Assembly (NCBI RefSeq): GCF_001543285.1
Contig: NZ_CP014164.1
Span: 372,001 to 436,000 of the forward strand
Source of the DNA: Aerococcus viridans
Lineage (GTDB): Bacteria; Bacillota; Bacilli; Lactobacillales; Aerococcaceae
Reading direction: 5' to 3'
DNA length: 64,000 nucleotides
Shown: positions 26,149 to 37,609 of the stretch, in pieces
Numbering within the stretch: position 1 is the stretch's first letter
Layout: every line of letters begins with the position of its first letter
Program-made: the position numbers and the translations under genes
Notes under the pieces: generated by a model
What the model was told of the DNA's origin: nothing
Databases searched by the model: none
Seen by the model: the letters and a program-made list of their open reading frames with translations, nothing else

Positions 26149-28314
26149 ATGCAACAAAAGAGACCTAACAGACCAAATAGAAACACCTTCATCAGAAGTG
26201 GTTTGCTGTGGCTGATTATGTTCTTTGCTTTGATGGCATTAGTTAGATCACTAACGAGTGATTCTACTGGTGGTACCACTGAAGAGTTAACACAATCAGA
26301 ATTCATTCAAACACTTTCTGATGGGGATGTAGAGCGTTTCTCTATCCAATCCAACGCCGGGGCTTACCAAATCCGCGGTGCTTACAAGGATTCGGGTGAG
26401 GAATCAAGTGAATCGTCATCGTCAACTAGTGATGGGATTCCAATTTTCCAAGATTTACAACAAAGTTCAGCTTCTGAGTTTGTGGTAAACGTATTGCCTA
26501 ATGACAACACAATCGCAATGATTACGGATGCAGCGAATGCGACCGGTACTGAAATGACGGCCTTAGAAGAAGACCAGTCTGGTATGTGGTTGAGCTTATT
26601 ATTCACTGCTGTACCGATTATTTTCTTCGTCGTGATTATGTACATGATGTTCAGCCAAAGCCAAGGTGGCGGTCGAAACAACCCAATGTCTATGGGTAAA
26701 TCGAAGGCTGTTGATCAATCGAAGAAAGAAGTAAAAGTACGATTCTCTGATGTCGCTGGTGCGGATGAAGAGAAACAAGAGTTGGTTGAAGTGGTGGACT
26801 TCTTGAAAGATCCACGTAAATTCCAAGCTTTAGGTGCACGCATTCCAAAAGGTGTGCTTTTAGAAGGTCCTCCAGGTACTGGTAAAACGTTACTTGCTAA
26901 AGCAGTTGCCGGTGAAGCTGGCGTGCCTTTCTACTCAATCTCAGGTTCTGAGTTTGTGGAAATGTTCGTTGGTGTCGGTGCTTCTCGTGTACGTGACTTA
27001 TTCGAGAATGCTAAGAAGAGTGCGCCATCGATCATCTTTATTGATGAGATTGATGCTGTTGGTCGTCGTCGTGGTGTTGGTCCAGGATCAGGGCATGATG
27101 AACGTGAGCAAACATTGAACCAATTGTTGGTTGAGATGGATGGTTTCTCTGAAAAAGATAATGTTATCGTGGTTGCGGCAACTAACCGTTCTGACGTATT
27201 GGACCCAGCTTTACTACGTCCAGGCCGTTTTGATAGACAGGTATTAGTTGGTCGTCCAGATGTTAAGGGTCGTGAAGCAATCTTGAAGGTACATGCCCGT
27301 AACAAGCCGTTCGGTCCAGGGGTAGACTTGAAAGTTCTTGCGCAACAAACCCCAGGATTTACTGGTGCTGAACTTGAAAACTTATTAAACGAGGCCGCTT
27401 TAGTGGCAGCTCGTGTAGATAAGAAACAAATTGATATGATTGATATTGATGAAGCGCAAGACCGCGTGATTGCTGGACCTGCTAAGAAAGATCGCGTGAT
27501 TTCTAAGGTTGAACGTCGTATGGTTGCTTACCACGAGGCTGGTCATACCATTGCTGGTTTAGTCCTAAGCGACGCCCGTGTAGTCCACAAGGTGACAATT
27601 GTACCGCGTGGTAAAGCTGGTGGTTATGCGATTATGCTTCCTCGTGAAGACCAAAACCTTTACACAACCAAAGACTTGCGTGAACAAGTGATTGGTTTAC
27701 TAGGTGGACGTGCCGCTGAACAATTAATCTTCAATACCCAAACTTCTGGAGCTTCTAATGACTTTGAACAAGCGACAGGTATTGTTCGTGCCATGATTAC
27801 TGAATACGGAATGAGTGAATTGCTTGGACCAATTTCATACGAAGGTAACCACTCAATGCGTGGGGCAGCTTCTGGTTATGCACAAAACAAATCTTACTCT
27901 GAACGCACGGCTGGTCAAATTGATGACGAAGTACGTAAGTTCATGGACGAGTGCTTAGACGAAGCAGAAAGTATCTTAGCTTCTCACCGTGATCAATTAG
28001 ATGTGATTGCTGAGAAATTATTAGAACTTGAAACATTAGATGAACGCACAATTCGCGCCTTATTCGAAACTGGTGAAATGCCAGAACCATTAGATGGCGA
28101 ACAAGAACGTGAATCAGAAGCTAAATCTTTTGAAGAAGTGAAAAAAGACTTACAACGTGGCGCTGAGCACCGTCAATACCGTAATGGTGAATGGTCTGAA
28201 GAAACGACTTCAGAAGACCAAACCGAAGCGGCTGACGATGTTAATGACTCTGATGACGACAGCGACGATCATCAAGGTCCACAAGGGCGAAACGCACATA
28301 TAGATCAAGACTAA
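26149..28314 (+). CDS. ftsH: ATP-dependent zinc metalloprotease FtsH
   Basis: A 721-residue membrane protease. Two membrane helices (near 20-37 and 146-167) flank a small extracytoplasmic domain. The AAA+ domain has GPPGTGKT (240-247) and [11 protein letters not shown], with the second region of homology in [19 protein letters not shown]. The zinc protease motif is YHEAGHT with HEAGH at 462-466. It degrades misfolded membrane and regulatory proteins as a hexamer. The last ~60 residues are strongly acidic (SDDDSDDH), longer than in many homologues. A two-way terminator follows. Confidence 0.97.
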   Translation: MQQKRPNRPNRNTFIRSGLLWLIMFFALMALVRSLTSDSTGGTTEELTQSEFIQTLSDGDVERFSIQSNAGAYQIRGAYKDSGEESSESSSSTSDGIPIFQDLQQSSASEFVVNVLPNDNTIAMITDAANATGTEMTALEEDQSGMWLSLLFTAVPIIFFVVIMYMMFSQSQGGGRNNPMSMGKSKAVDQSKKEVKVRFSDVAGADEEKQELVEVVDFLKDPRKFQALGARIPKGVLLEGPPGTGKTLLAKAVAGEAGVPFYSISGSEFVEMFVGVGASRVRDLFENAKKSAPSIIFIDEIDAVGRRRGVGPGSGHDEREQTLNQLLVEMDGFSEKDNVIVVAATNRSDVLDPALLRPGRFDRQVLVGRPDVKGREAILKVHARNKPFGPGVDLKVLAQQTPGFTGAELENLLNEAALVAARVDKKQIDMIDIDEAQDRVIAGPAKKDRVISKVERRMVAYHEAGHTIAGLVLSDARVVHKVTIVPRGKAGGYAIMLPREDQNLYTTKDLREQVIGLLGGRAAEQLIFNTQTSGASNDFEQATGIVRAMITEYGMSELLGPISYEGNHSMRGAASGYAQNKSYSERTAGQIDDEVRKFMDECLDEAESILASHRDQLDVIAEKLLELETLDERTIRALFETGEMPEPLDGEQERESEAKSFEEVKKDLQRGAEHRQYRNGEWSEETTSEDQTEAADDVNDSDDDSDDHQGPQGRNAHIDQD

Positions 28315-28370
28315 GTAAGGGCGCGAGCGAACCCGACTAGGGTGTAAGAACCGACTTTTCTTGAATCAAT

Positions 28371-28406
28371 AAAAAACCTCCGATGACATTTTATCGGAGG
28401 TTTTTC
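28371..28406. terminator. Bidirectional terminator after ftsH
   Basis: AAAAAACCTCCGAT pairs with ATCGGAGGTTTTT around an 8-base loop. Confidence 0.9.
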
Positions 28407-28541
28407 AATGCAATAAAGAAGCGACTTTCCTAATACTTATAAACGTTTTTTTAAAGATGGACTATCTACATACCAATAAACGGGTTCAGCAAACGCAGTC
28501 AATATTTAGCAGTTTGCTTTACACCTTGCTAACTATTATAT

Positions 28542-28570
28542 TTTCACTGTTCGCCAAATTAGGTTAGAAT
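28542..28570 (+). promoter_or_regulatory. Promoter of hslO
   Basis: TTTCAC (28542-28547), a 17-base spacer and TAGAAT (28565-28570), ~60 bases before the hslO start. Nothing else is seen between the ftsH terminator and this promoter. Confidence 0.55.
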
Positions 28571-28631
28571 GGTAATTGAAAAGCGGCAAGCGAATAATGG
28601 GTGCTTAGCACCTAATAATGGAGTGAAATAA

Positions 28632-29507
28632 ATGACAGATAAATTAATTAAGGCAGTAGCCTTTGATGGTGAAGTTCGTATTACAGCTGTAGATGCTACG
28701 GGTGTTGTCCAAGAGGCACAAAAGAAACATGATACATGGTCTGCTTCTACAGCAGCTCTAGGGCGTACGTTAGTGGGTACTTTGATGATGGGGTCTGACA
28801 TTAAAGATGATGCCAAAATCACTGTCCAAATTAACGGGAATGGCCCAGCTGGTAAATTAGTGGCTGTTGCGGACGGTGAAGGAAATGTGAAAGGCTACGT
28901 TCAAGAGCCGCATATCAGCCTAGATCCAAACGACAAAGGCAAAATTGATGTACGTGGCGCGGTCGGAACGGAAGGTCTTTTTACCGTAACGAAAGATTTA
29001 GGTTTGAAAGAACCCTTCTCTGGTCAAGTGCCAATTGTTTCAGGTGAAATTGCTGAAGACTTCACGTACTATCTTGCTTATTCTGAACAAACGCCTTCTG
29101 CAGTTGGCTTGGGTGTCTTGGTGGATACGGATGAAACAGTGATTAACGCTGGTGGTTGGATGATCCAATTGATGCCAGGGGTGACTGAACCGTCTATTGA
29201 AGCCGTTGAAAAGGCCGTTGCTGAAACACCGCAAGTAACCGAATTATTGTCAAATGGCGCGACAGCCAAAGACATGATCAACCGTTTGTTAGGTGAAGAA
29301 AATGTCAAATTCTTAGATGAACGTGATGTGCAATTCGCTTGTGACTGTAACAAAGACCGGTTTGCAGCTGGATTAGCGACTTTACAAAAAGAAGAAATCA
29401 CAGCTATGATCGAAGAAGATAACGGGGCCGAAGTGGTATGTCAATTCTGTAATAAACGCTATCAATTCACGGCTGAAGATTTAAAAGGCATTGAAGACCA
29501 AGCTTAA
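28632..29507 (+). CDS. hslO: Redox-regulated chaperonin Hsp33
   Basis: A 291-residue cytoplasmic holdase that is switched on by oxidation. The zinc-binding cysteines are all present: CDC (Cys237, Cys239) and CQFC (Cys270, Cys273), in the usual CxC-X30-CxxC order. The N-terminal domain (STAALGRTLVGTLMMG, GPAGKLVAVAD) is typical. AATGGAGTG precedes the ATG. It is followed by the cysK-position gene as in Bacillus. Confidence 0.96.
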   Translation: MTDKLIKAVAFDGEVRITAVDATGVVQEAQKKHDTWSASTAALGRTLVGTLMMGSDIKDDAKITVQINGNGPAGKLVAVADGEGNVKGYVQEPHISLDPNDKGKIDVRGAVGTEGLFTVTKDLGLKEPFSGQVPIVSGEIAEDFTYYLAYSEQTPSAVGLGVLVDTDETVINAGGWMIQLMPGVTEPSIEAVEKAVAETPQVTELLSNGATAKDMINRLLGEENVKFLDERDVQFACDCNKDRFAAGLATLQKEEITAMIEEDNGAEVVCQFCNKRYQFTAEDLKGIEDQA

Positions 29508-29518
29508 GGCCAAGGTTT

Positions 29519-29526
29519 GCTATAAT
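29519..29526 (+). promoter_or_regulatory. Extended -10 promoter of the cysteine-synthase-like gene
   Basis: TTTGCTATAAT, with TATAAT at 29521-29526 and TG one base upstream. No good -35 box is seen. Confidence 0.45.
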
Positions 29527-29582
29527 AGGCATAATCAACAAGGCTATGCAATCATTTTACAGAGAAAGGTTTGAGCTAGAAG

Positions 29583-30512
29583 ATGGAAGTTACAAATTAT
29601 ATGAGTCAATTAATCGGAGAAACACCATTACTGAAATTGCAACGATCAGTCCCATATAAAGCCGCACAGGTATATGTCAAACTCGAAACAGCTAACCCAA
29701 CCGGATCAATTTACGACCGTGTTGCCTTAAACATGATTGAAGTAGCGGAAAATGAGGGTCGCTTACAAGCGGACCAACAAATTGTGGTCGCAACCACAGC
29801 CGAAGTTGCTGCCTCTTTCGCCTTACTAGGAGCGAGCAAGGGTTATGATACAAAAGCCTTTGTCCCAGATACAACCACGCACCATGACTTGACAGTCTTA
29901 CGCGCATACGGGGCTCAAGTGCAACTAGTAGCCGGTAAACAAGGTGTTGTAGATGCCATGACCCAAGCGCGGGCTTACGCTGAAGCAGGTAACCACCTAT
30001 TTATCGACGTTTACGATGACGGGGGCAATGCTGCTGTCCATGTAAAAACAACAGGACCAGAAATCATCGAAGCCTTAAACGGCGTGCCAGATGCCTTTGT
30101 ATCAACCATCGCAACTGGTGGAACGATGACGGGTGTTGGAACAGCCCTTAGACAGGAAAACAAGAATATCCAACTCTACGCGGTAGAAGATAAGGATAGC
30201 AAATTCTTGTCAGGTGAAATGGCTAAGCCAAGTGTAGCTACTGGATTCAACCCAGGTTTATTGCCTTTAAATCTGGATACCACTTTATACGACAGTATTG
30301 TGGCTATTGATTTGGCCAAGGCCAAAGAAACTAGTCGTTTGTTAGCCATCAATGAAGGTTTATTGGTAGGGCCAGCAGGTGGTGCGGCAGTTGCAGCAGC
30401 TATCGCAGTGGCTAAAACACTAAGCCAAAACAAAAAAGTAGTCGTTGTTATTCCAGATGATGGTAGACGATTTGTTGCTGAAGGTGCTTTCGACTTCAAT
30501 ACAATCAATTAA
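29583..30512 (+). CDS. Cysteine synthase (CysK)-family protein lacking the PLP lysine; probable pseudoenzyme
   Basis: A 309-residue full-length member of the O-acetylserine sulfhydrylase fold, starting MEVTNYMSQLIGETPLLKL. CysK uses the Lys of NPGGSVKDR to bind PLP. Here that block reads NPTGSIYDR, so residue 44 is Tyr. The substrate loop TSGNTG is replaced by TTAEVA. The phosphate-binding loop is kept (ATGGTMTGVG), and the C-terminal PDTGERY is altered to PDDGRRF. The frame is open, with normal codon use and a good start context, so it is not a simple pseudogene. It probably cannot make cysteine by the known mechanism. It may act as a binding or regulatory partner, a role known for CysK (for example with CymR in B. 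subtilis), but that is inference. The position after hslO is that of B. subtilis cysK. Confidence 0.88.
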   Translation: MEVTNYMSQLIGETPLLKLQRSVPYKAAQVYVKLETANPTGSIYDRVALNMIEVAENEGRLQADQQIVVATTAEVAASFALLGASKGYDTKAFVPDTTTHHDLTVLRAYGAQVQLVAGKQGVVDAMTQARAYAEAGNHLFIDVYDDGGNAAVHVKTTGPEIIEALNGVPDAFVSTIATGGTMTGVGTALRQENKNIQLYAVEDKDSKFLSGEMAKPSVATGFNPGLLPLNLDTTLYDSIVAIDLAKAKETSRLLAINEGLLVGPAGGAAVAAAIAVAKTLSQNKKVVVVIPDDGRRFVAEGAFDFNTIN

Positions 30513-30561
30513 CAGAAGTAATTGAGTAAATAAACATTATTAAAAGTGAAAGAAGGCTTTT

Positions 30562-30897
30562 ATGAAGGAAGCAGAAGAACATCTTGAGGATCTACATGGT
30601 ACGGTTGAACCGGAGCAAATTCAACATTTGAGTAAAATGTTTAAGGCTTTGGGGGATCCGACAAGATTACGCATACTATATTTATTGGGTGAAGGCGAAA
30701 TGATGGCTACTAAGATTTCTGAAGAATTAGGTTTGGAGCAATCAGCAGTGTCCCATCAATTAAAGAAATTGTTTGAATTGCGGCTAGTAAAGAAACGTAA
30801 GGAAAGAAATACGGTCATTTACAGCCAGGCAGACAGCCATGTCCTGCAAATTTTAACGGATGCCTTTACGCATATTAAAGAAGAGGATGACCAATAA
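30562..30897 (+). CDS. ArsR/SmtB-family metal-sensing repressor
   Basis: A 111-residue winged-helix protein. The core is KALGDPTRLRILYLL and the recognition helix is in LEQSAVSHQLKKLFELRLVKK. The alpha-3N ELCVCD motif is absent. The C-terminal helix has Asp91, His93, His104 and Glu107, with the same D-x-H-x10-H-x2-E spacing as the alpha-5 zinc site of SmtB (CzrA has His at the last place). It is therefore probably a zinc-type sensor that lets go of DNA when metal binds. No metal transporter lies next to it; lysS follows. Its target genes are unknown. Confidence 0.88.
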   Translation: MKEAEEHLEDLHGTVEPEQIQHLSKMFKALGDPTRLRILYLLGEGEMMATKISEELGLEQSAVSHQLKKLFELRLVKKRKERNTVIYSQADSHVLQILTDAFTHIKEEDDQ

Positions 30898-30930
30898 TTG
30901 AAAGCATAAGCAGTTCCTACCATAATAAGG

Positions 30931-30959
30931 TTTTCTTTAACCTGAAAATTTGGTACAAT
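30931..30959 (+). promoter_or_regulatory. Promoter of lysS (extended -10)
   Basis: TGGTACAAT (TACAAT at 30954-30959) with a moderate TTTTCT 17 bases upstream. About 165 bases of leader follow; it contains small hairpins (ACAGTTT/AAACTGT) but no T-box signature. Confidence 0.45.
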
Positions 30960-31113
30960 GCTTGTGTTTTCGTATTCTCATAGAGAGACGACAGTTTATC
31001 CGAAAAAACTGTTCTGATAGAAATTGTCGACAAGGGTCGCTTGCTTTTTTGGCAGAAAGTTGGCAATATAGATAAGTATCGAATTGACTAGAGGATAACG
31101 ATAGACAAAGTAA

Positions 31114-32646
<1,533 letters not shown>

Positions 32647-32656
32647 CAGTAAGTAT

Positions 32657-32712
32657 AAAAAGAGGCCACACTTTCCTTTGCTAGCCGGGGGAGAAGTGGT
32701 CTTTATTTTTTT
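32657..32712 (+). terminator. Terminator after lysS
   Basis: AGAGGCCAC (32661-32669) pairs with GTGGTCTTT (32696-32704), followed by ATTTTTTT. Confidence 0.75.
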
Positions 32713-32723
32713 GAGATTATTTG

Positions 32724-32752
32724 TTGACGCGACCTTGCGAATGTGATAAATT
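32724..32752 (+). promoter_or_regulatory. Promoter of the str operon
   Basis: TTGACG (32724-32729), a 17-base spacer and TAAATT (32747-32752). It leaves a leader of about 205 bases before rpsL. Confidence 0.7.
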
Positions 32753-32847
32753 ATATAAGGTGCTTTTTGTATGCAGATTCCTGTATTTGTATCCAAATCG
32801 AACAGTCGTGCTGACTGGTACATTAGCACACAAACATTGAAAAGCTG

Positions 32848-32880
32848 AAATCGTAGCTGTAAAGCGATTTTTATTTTTTC
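32848..32880 (+). promoter_or_regulatory. Attenuator-like hairpin in the rpsL leader
   Basis: AAATCG (32848-32853) pairs with CGATTT (32865-32870), followed by the T-rich TTTTATTTTTT. The stem is short, so termination would be weak; it may tune str operon expression. Confidence 0.35.
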
Positions 32881-32965
32881 AAAAAAATTATGACACGCTT
32901 GGATGTGTGAGCATAAAGTATATACAAAAAAATCACCCATTATTGGGAAGGAGGAGCTTATAGTT

Positions 32966-33376
32966 ATGCCAACTATTAACCAATTAGTACGCAAATCACG
33001 CCAAAGCTCAACTAAAAAATCTGGTTCTCCAGCTTTAGGCCGTGGTTACAACTCAATGAAACGTAAATCTACTTCTACAAACTCTCCTCAAAAACGTGGA
33101 GTTTGTACACGTGTAGGTACTATGACACCGAAAAAACCTAACTCAGCGTTACGTAAATACGCTCGTGTTCGTTTATCAAACATGATCGAGGTAACAGCTT
33201 ACATCCCAGGTATCGGCCACAACCTACAAGAACATAGTGTTGTTCTTATCCGTGGTGGACGTGTGAAAGACTTACCAGGGGTTCGTTACCACGTTGTTCG
33301 TGGTGCGTTAGATACTGCTGGAGTTAACGACCGTAAACAAAGCCGTTCTAAATACGGTACTAAAAAACCTAAATAA
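32966..33376 (+). CDS. rpsL: 30S ribosomal protein S12
   Basis: A 136-residue decoding-centre protein. The ATG at 32966 ([10 protein letters not shown]) follows GGAAGGAGGAG. The [11 protein letters not shown] block keeps the lysine whose change gives streptomycin resistance, so it looks drug-sensitive. First gene of the str operon. Confidence 0.98.
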   Translation: MPTINQLVRKSRQSSTKKSGSPALGRGYNSMKRKSTSTNSPQKRGVCTRVGTMTPKKPNSALRKYARVRLSNMIEVTAYIPGIGHNLQEHSVVLIRGGRVKDLPGVRYHVVRGALDTAGVNDRKQSRSKYGTKKPK

Positions 33377-33401
33377 TTAAAATTCGAAAGGAGGAGCACA
33401 A

Positions 33402-33872
33402 ATGCCTCGTAAAGGACATATTGCAAAACGTGATGTATTACCAGATCCAATTTATAACTCAAAATTAGTTACTCGTTTAATCAACCGTATCATGGTTGAT
33501 GGTAAACGTGGTAAAGCAGCTACTATTTTATATACTGCCTTCGACAACATTAAAGCTGAAACAGGTAACGATCCAATGGAGGTTTTCGAACAAGCAATCG
33601 AAAACATCGCACCAGTTTTAGAAGTTAAAGCTCGTCGTATTGGTGGTTCTAACTACCAAGTGCCAATCGAAGTTCGTCCAGAACGTCGTCAAACTTTGGC
33701 ATTACGTTGGTTAGTAAACTACGCTCGCCTACGTGGTGAGAACACAATGGAACAACGCTTAGCACACGAAATCATGGACGCTGCTAACAATACAGGTGCT
33801 TCAGTTCGTAAACGTGAAGAATCACACCGTATGGCAGAAGCTAACAAAGCCTTCGCACATTTCCGTTGGTAA
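33402..33872 (+). CDS. rpsG: 30S ribosomal protein S7
   Basis: A 156-residue primary 16S rRNA binding protein that nucleates the 30S head and touches the E site. [21 protein letters not shown] and the central [19 protein letters not shown] are diagnostic. AAAGGAGG precedes the ATG, 25 bases after rpsL. Confidence 0.98.
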   Translation: MPRKGHIAKRDVLPDPIYNSKLVTRLINRIMVDGKRGKAATILYTAFDNIKAETGNDPMEVFEQAIENIAPVLEVKARRIGGSNYQVPIEVRPERRQTLALRWLVNYARLRGENTMEQRLAHEIMDAANNTGASVRKREESHRMAEANKAFAHFRW

Positions 33873-33982
33873 GAGTTTTCTAAAAGTCGATAATTTATAT
33901 TGTCGACTTTTCTCTAAAAACGTTATAATGATTGTGGAAACCAATTATTAAACGAATCAAAGAAAAAAGGAGTAAAGATAAG

Positions 33983-36076
33983 ATGGCTAAAAGAGAATTC
34001 CCTCTTGAAAAGACTCGTAATATCGGTATCATGGCCCACATCGATGCTGGTAAAACGACGACTACTGAACGTATCTTGTTCTACACTGGTAAAATCCATA
34101 AAATCGGTGAAACTCACGATGGTGGGGCACAAATGGACTGGATGGAGCAAGAACAAGAACGTGGTATCACTATTACATCTGCTGCAACAACTGCACAATG
34201 GAAAGACCACCGTGTAAACATCATTGATACCCCAGGACACGTGGACTTCACTGTTGAAGTTGAGCGTTCATTGCGTGTATTAGATGGTTCAGTAGCTTTA
34301 CTAGATGCCCAATCGGGTGTAGAGCCTCAAACAGAAACTGTTTGGCGTCAAGCAGATACTTATAAAGTACCTCGTATTGTATTCGTAAATAAAATGGATA
34401 AAATGGGTGCAGACTTCTTATACTCTGTAAACACTATCCACGAACGTTTACAAGCAAACGCTCAACCTATCCAATTACCAATTGGTTCTGAAGATGACTT
34501 CGAAGGTATCATTGACTTAGTGGAAATGAACGCTGAAGTTTACACTTCTGATGACGGTAGAGAATACGAAGAACGCGAAATTCCAGAAGAATACCGCGAA
34601 TTAGCTGAAAAATGGCACACAAACCTAATTGAATCAATCGCTGACGTGAATGAAGATATTATGGAGAAATACCTTGAAGGTGAAGAGATTTCTAAAGAAG
34701 AGTTGAAAACGGCTATCCGTACAGCAACTACTAACGTTGACTTCTTCCCTGTAATGTGTGGTTCTGCCTTTAAAAATAAAGGTGTTCAATTAATGCTTGA
34801 TGCAGTTATCGACTACTTACCTGCACCAACTGATGTACCACCAATCCAAGGTCATGCATTTGACAACCCAGAAGAAGTGATCGAAGTTCGTGCGAACGAC
34901 GATGCACCATTCTCAGCATTGGCGTTTAAAGTGATGACTGACCCATTCGTAGGTCGTTTAACTTTCTTCCGTGTATACTCTGGTACTGTTCAATCAGGTT
35001 CATACATCCAAAATGCTACTAAAGACAAACGTGAACGTTTAGGTCGTATCTTAATGATGCACGCTAACTCTCGTTCTGAAGTAGATGAAGTATTCTCTGG
35101 TGATATCGCTGCTGCCGTAGGTCTTAAAGACACTACTACAGGTGATACTTTATGTGACGTTGACAACAAAGTTATCCTTGAGTCAATGGAATTCCCTGAG
35201 CCAGTTATTGAAGTTGCTATCGAGCCAGATACTAAAGCTGACCAAGACAAAATGTCTATCGCTTTAGGTAAATTAGCTGAAGAAGATCCAACTTTCCGTG
35301 CGTCAACTGACCACGAAACTGGTCAAACAATCATCGCTGGTATGGGTGAACTTCACCTTGACATCATCGTTGACCGTTTGAAACGTGAATTCAATGTTTC
35401 TGCAACTGTAGGTGCGCCTCAAGTATCTTACCGTGAAACATTCACACAACAAACTCAAGTTCAAGGTAAATTCGTTCGTCAATCAGGTGGTAAAGGTCAA
35501 TACGGTGACGTATGGATCGAATTCACACCTAACGAAGAAGGTGCTGGATTTGAATTTGAAAATGCAATCGTCGGTGGTGTGGTTCCTCGTGAATACATCC
35601 CTGCTGTTGAAGCTGGTCTTAAAGATGCAATGGAAAACGGTGTATTAGCTGGATTCCCATTAATCGATGTGAAAGCTAAACTTTACGATGGTTCTTACCA
35701 TGATGTCGATTCATCTGAGACAGCCTTCAAAGTTGCTGCTTCATTAGCGTTACGTAACGCTATTAAAACTGCTAAACCTGTAATTCTTGAACCAATGATG
35801 CGTGTGGACATCCAAGTTCCTGAAGAATACTTAGGGGACGTTATGGGTCACGTATCAGCTCGTCGTGGACGTATCGAAGGTCAAACACCACGTGGTAACG
35901 CGTTGATGATCAACTCACAAGTTCCATTATCAGAAATGTTTGGTTACGCAACTACTTTACGTTCTGCAACTCAAGGACGTGGTACTTTCACAATGACATT
36001 CGATCATTACGAAGCTGTACCGAAATCTATTCAAGAAGACATTATCAAACAATATGGTAAAGGTTCAGAAAATTAA
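33983..36076 (+). CDS. fusA: Elongation factor G
   Basis: A 697-residue translocase GTPase, also used in ribosome recycling. The start at 33983 ([13 protein letters not shown]) follows AAAAGGAG. G motifs: [17 protein letters not shown] and NKMDKMGAD; domain IV and V segments ([18 protein letters not shown]) close the protein. Nothing suggests fusidic-acid resistance, though I cannot score each position. It is 110 bases after rpsG. Confidence 0.98.
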   Translation: MAKREFPLEKTRNIGIMAHIDAGKTTTTERILFYTGKIHKIGETHDGGAQMDWMEQEQERGITITSAATTAQWKDHRVNIIDTPGHVDFTVEVERSLRVLDGSVALLDAQSGVEPQTETVWRQADTYKVPRIVFVNKMDKMGADFLYSVNTIHERLQANAQPIQLPIGSEDDFEGIIDLVEMNAEVYTSDDGREYEEREIPEEYRELAEKWHTNLIESIADVNEDIMEKYLEGEEISKEELKTAIRTATTNVDFFPVMCGSAFKNKGVQLMLDAVIDYLPAPTDVPPIQGHAFDNPEEVIEVRANDDAPFSALAFKVMTDPFVGRLTFFRVYSGTVQSGSYIQNATKDKRERLGRILMMHANSRSEVDEVFSGDIAAAVGLKDTTTGDTLCDVDNKVILESMEFPEPVIEVAIEPDTKADQDKMSIALGKLAEEDPTFRASTDHETGQTIIAGMGELHLDIIVDRLKREFNVSATVGAPQVSYRETFTQQTQVQGKFVRQSGGKGQYGDVWIEFTPNEEGAGFEFENAIVGGVVPREYIPAVEAGLKDAMENGVLAGFPLIDVKAKLYDGSYHDVDSSETAFKVAASLALRNAIKTAKPVILEPMMRVDIQVPEEYLGDVMGHVSARRGRIEGQTPRGNALMINSQVPLSEMFGYATTLRSATQGRGTFTMTFDHYEAVPKSIQEDIIKQYGKGSEN

Positions 36077-36106
36077 TTTTTAAATTAAGACTTTGACGAT
36101 AGGCTT

Positions 36107-36170
36107 ACTCGCGAAAATCAAGTACCTACTAGCTTTTTCAAAGGTTAGATGCTTGATTTCTGAAGCGAGT
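36107..36170 (+). other. Long-range hairpin between fusA and tuf
   Basis: ACTCGC (36107-36112) pairs with GCGAGT (36165-36170) and AAATCAAG (36115-36122) with CTTGATTT (36152-36159). The loop is 29 bases. The right arm contains the tuf -35 box. No T-run follows, so it may be an mRNA processing or stability element. Confidence 0.45.
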
Positions 36171-36181
36171 TTGACTATAAT
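36153..36181 (+). promoter_or_regulatory. Promoter of tuf
   Basis: TTGATT (36153-36158), a 17-base spacer and consensus TATAAT (36176-36181). It would let tuf be expressed independently of the rest of the str operon. Confidence 0.8.
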
Positions 36182-36244
36182 GAACTTATTGAAAATCTAT
36201 AAAACTTAGGTTTATATTTTCTATTCTTAGGAGGAATACATAAA

Positions 36245-37432
36245 ATGGCAAAACAAACATATGAACGTACAAAACCCCATGTTAACGTTGGTACTTTAGG
36301 ACACGTTGACCACGGTAAAACAACTTTATCAGCTGCAATCGCAACTGTATTAGCTAAACACGGTTTCGGTGAAGCTCAAGACTACGCTTCAATCGATAAC
36401 GCTCCAGAAGAGCAAGAACGTGGTATTACAATCAATACTTCACATATCGAGTACGAAACAGCTAACCGTCACTACGCGCATATCGACGCCCCAGGACATG
36501 CTGACTACGTTAAAAACATGATCACTGGTGCTGCTCAAATGGATGGTGCGATCTTAGTAGTATCTGCTGCTGATGGTCCAATGCCACAAACTCGTGAGCA
36601 CATCCTTTTAGCTGGCCAAATCGGTGTTCCTGCATTCGTAGTATTCTTAAACAAAGTTGACCAAGTTGACGATGAAGAATTACTAGAATTAGTTGAAATG
36701 GAAGTTCGTGACTTATTATCTGAGTACAACTACCCAGGTGACGATCTACCTGTAATCGCTGGTTCTGCTTTATTAGCATTACAAGGCGATGAAGCTCAAG
36801 AAGCTAAAATCATGGAATTAATGGAAGCTGTAGACTCTTACATTCCAGAACCAGAACGTGACAACGACAAACCATTCATGATGCCAATTGAGGATGTATT
36901 CTCAATCACTGGTCGTGGTACTGTTGCTACAGGTCGTGTTGAACGTGGTGAAGTTCGTACAGGTGACGAAGTTGACATCGTTGGTATTGCTGAACAAATC
37001 GGTAAATCAGTTGTAACTGGTGTTGAAATGTTCCGTAAAAACTTAGACTACGCTCAAGCTGGTGACAACATCGGTGCATTATTACGTGGTGTTCAACGTG
37101 AAGACATCCAACGTGGTCAAGTATTGGCTGCTCCTGGTTCAATCACTCCACATACTAAATTTAAAGCGCAAGTTTACGTTTTATCTAAAGAAGAAGGTGG
37201 ACGTCATACACCATTCTTAACTAACTACCGTCCACAATTCTACTTCCGTACTACTGACATTACTGGTGTTATCACTTTACCAGAAGACGTAGCTATGGTT
37301 ATGCCTGGTGACAACGTTGATATGGACGTTGAATTGATTCACCCAGTTGCGATCGAAGATGGTACTAAATTCTCTATCCGTGAAGGTGGACGTACTGTAG
37401 GTGCGGGTACAATCACTTCAATCGAAGCTTAA
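36245..37432 (+). CDS. tuf: Elongation factor Tu
   Basis: A 395-residue GTPase that delivers aminoacyl-tRNA. G motifs: [29 protein letters not shown] and a GSALLAL block. The Cys of the common DCPGH motif is Ala, which I recall from lactobacilli. GGAGG precedes the ATG. It has its own consensus promoter and a strong terminator. Confidence 0.98.
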   Translation: MAKQTYERTKPHVNVGTLGHVDHGKTTLSAAIATVLAKHGFGEAQDYASIDNAPEEQERGITINTSHIEYETANRHYAHIDAPGHADYVKNMITGAAQMDGAILVVSAADGPMPQTREHILLAGQIGVPAFVVFLNKVDQVDDEELLELVEMEVRDLLSEYNYPGDDLPVIAGSALLALQGDEAQEAKIMELMEAVDSYIPEPERDNDKPFMMPIEDVFSITGRGTVATGRVERGEVRTGDEVDIVGIAEQIGKSVVTGVEMFRKNLDYAQAGDNIGALLRGVQREDIQRGQVLAAPGSITPHTKFKAQVYVLSKEEGGRHTPFLTNYRPQFYFRTTDITGVITLPEDVAMVMPGDNVDMDVELIHPVAIEDGTKFSIREGGRTVGAGTITSIEA

Positions 37433-37472
37433 TTAACACAATTAAACTTTAAAAATTAAATTTGCAAATTGG

Positions 37473-37509
37473 AAAGGCGACCGGGTGACGACTCGGTCGC
37501 CTTTTTTTG
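37473..37509 (+). terminator. Terminator of the str operon
   Basis: AAAGGCGACCG pairs with CGGTCGCC around a short loop, followed by TTTTTTT. Confidence 0.92.
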
Positions 37510-37537
37510 TGTTTCTATAATAGATGGTTCTATAATA

Positions 37538-37585
37538 AATAGTGTTGGTGAGATTTCATGTTGAATCTCATTGACACTATTTTTG
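37538..37585 (+). terminator. Second terminator-like hairpin after tuf
   Basis: An 18-base arm (37538-37555) pairs with 37564-37581, with two wobble positions in the middle, then TTTT. Two copies of TTCTATAATA (37513-37522 and 37528-37537) lie between it and the first terminator and could act as -10 boxes of a very short transcript. Confidence 0.5.
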
Positions 37586-37609
37586 TGAACGCCAAAAGGC
37601 CATCTTATC

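Noticed and set aside
33080-33150. Streptomycin-resistance change in rpsL
   Set aside because: The [11 protein letters not shown] block keeps the wild-type lysine.
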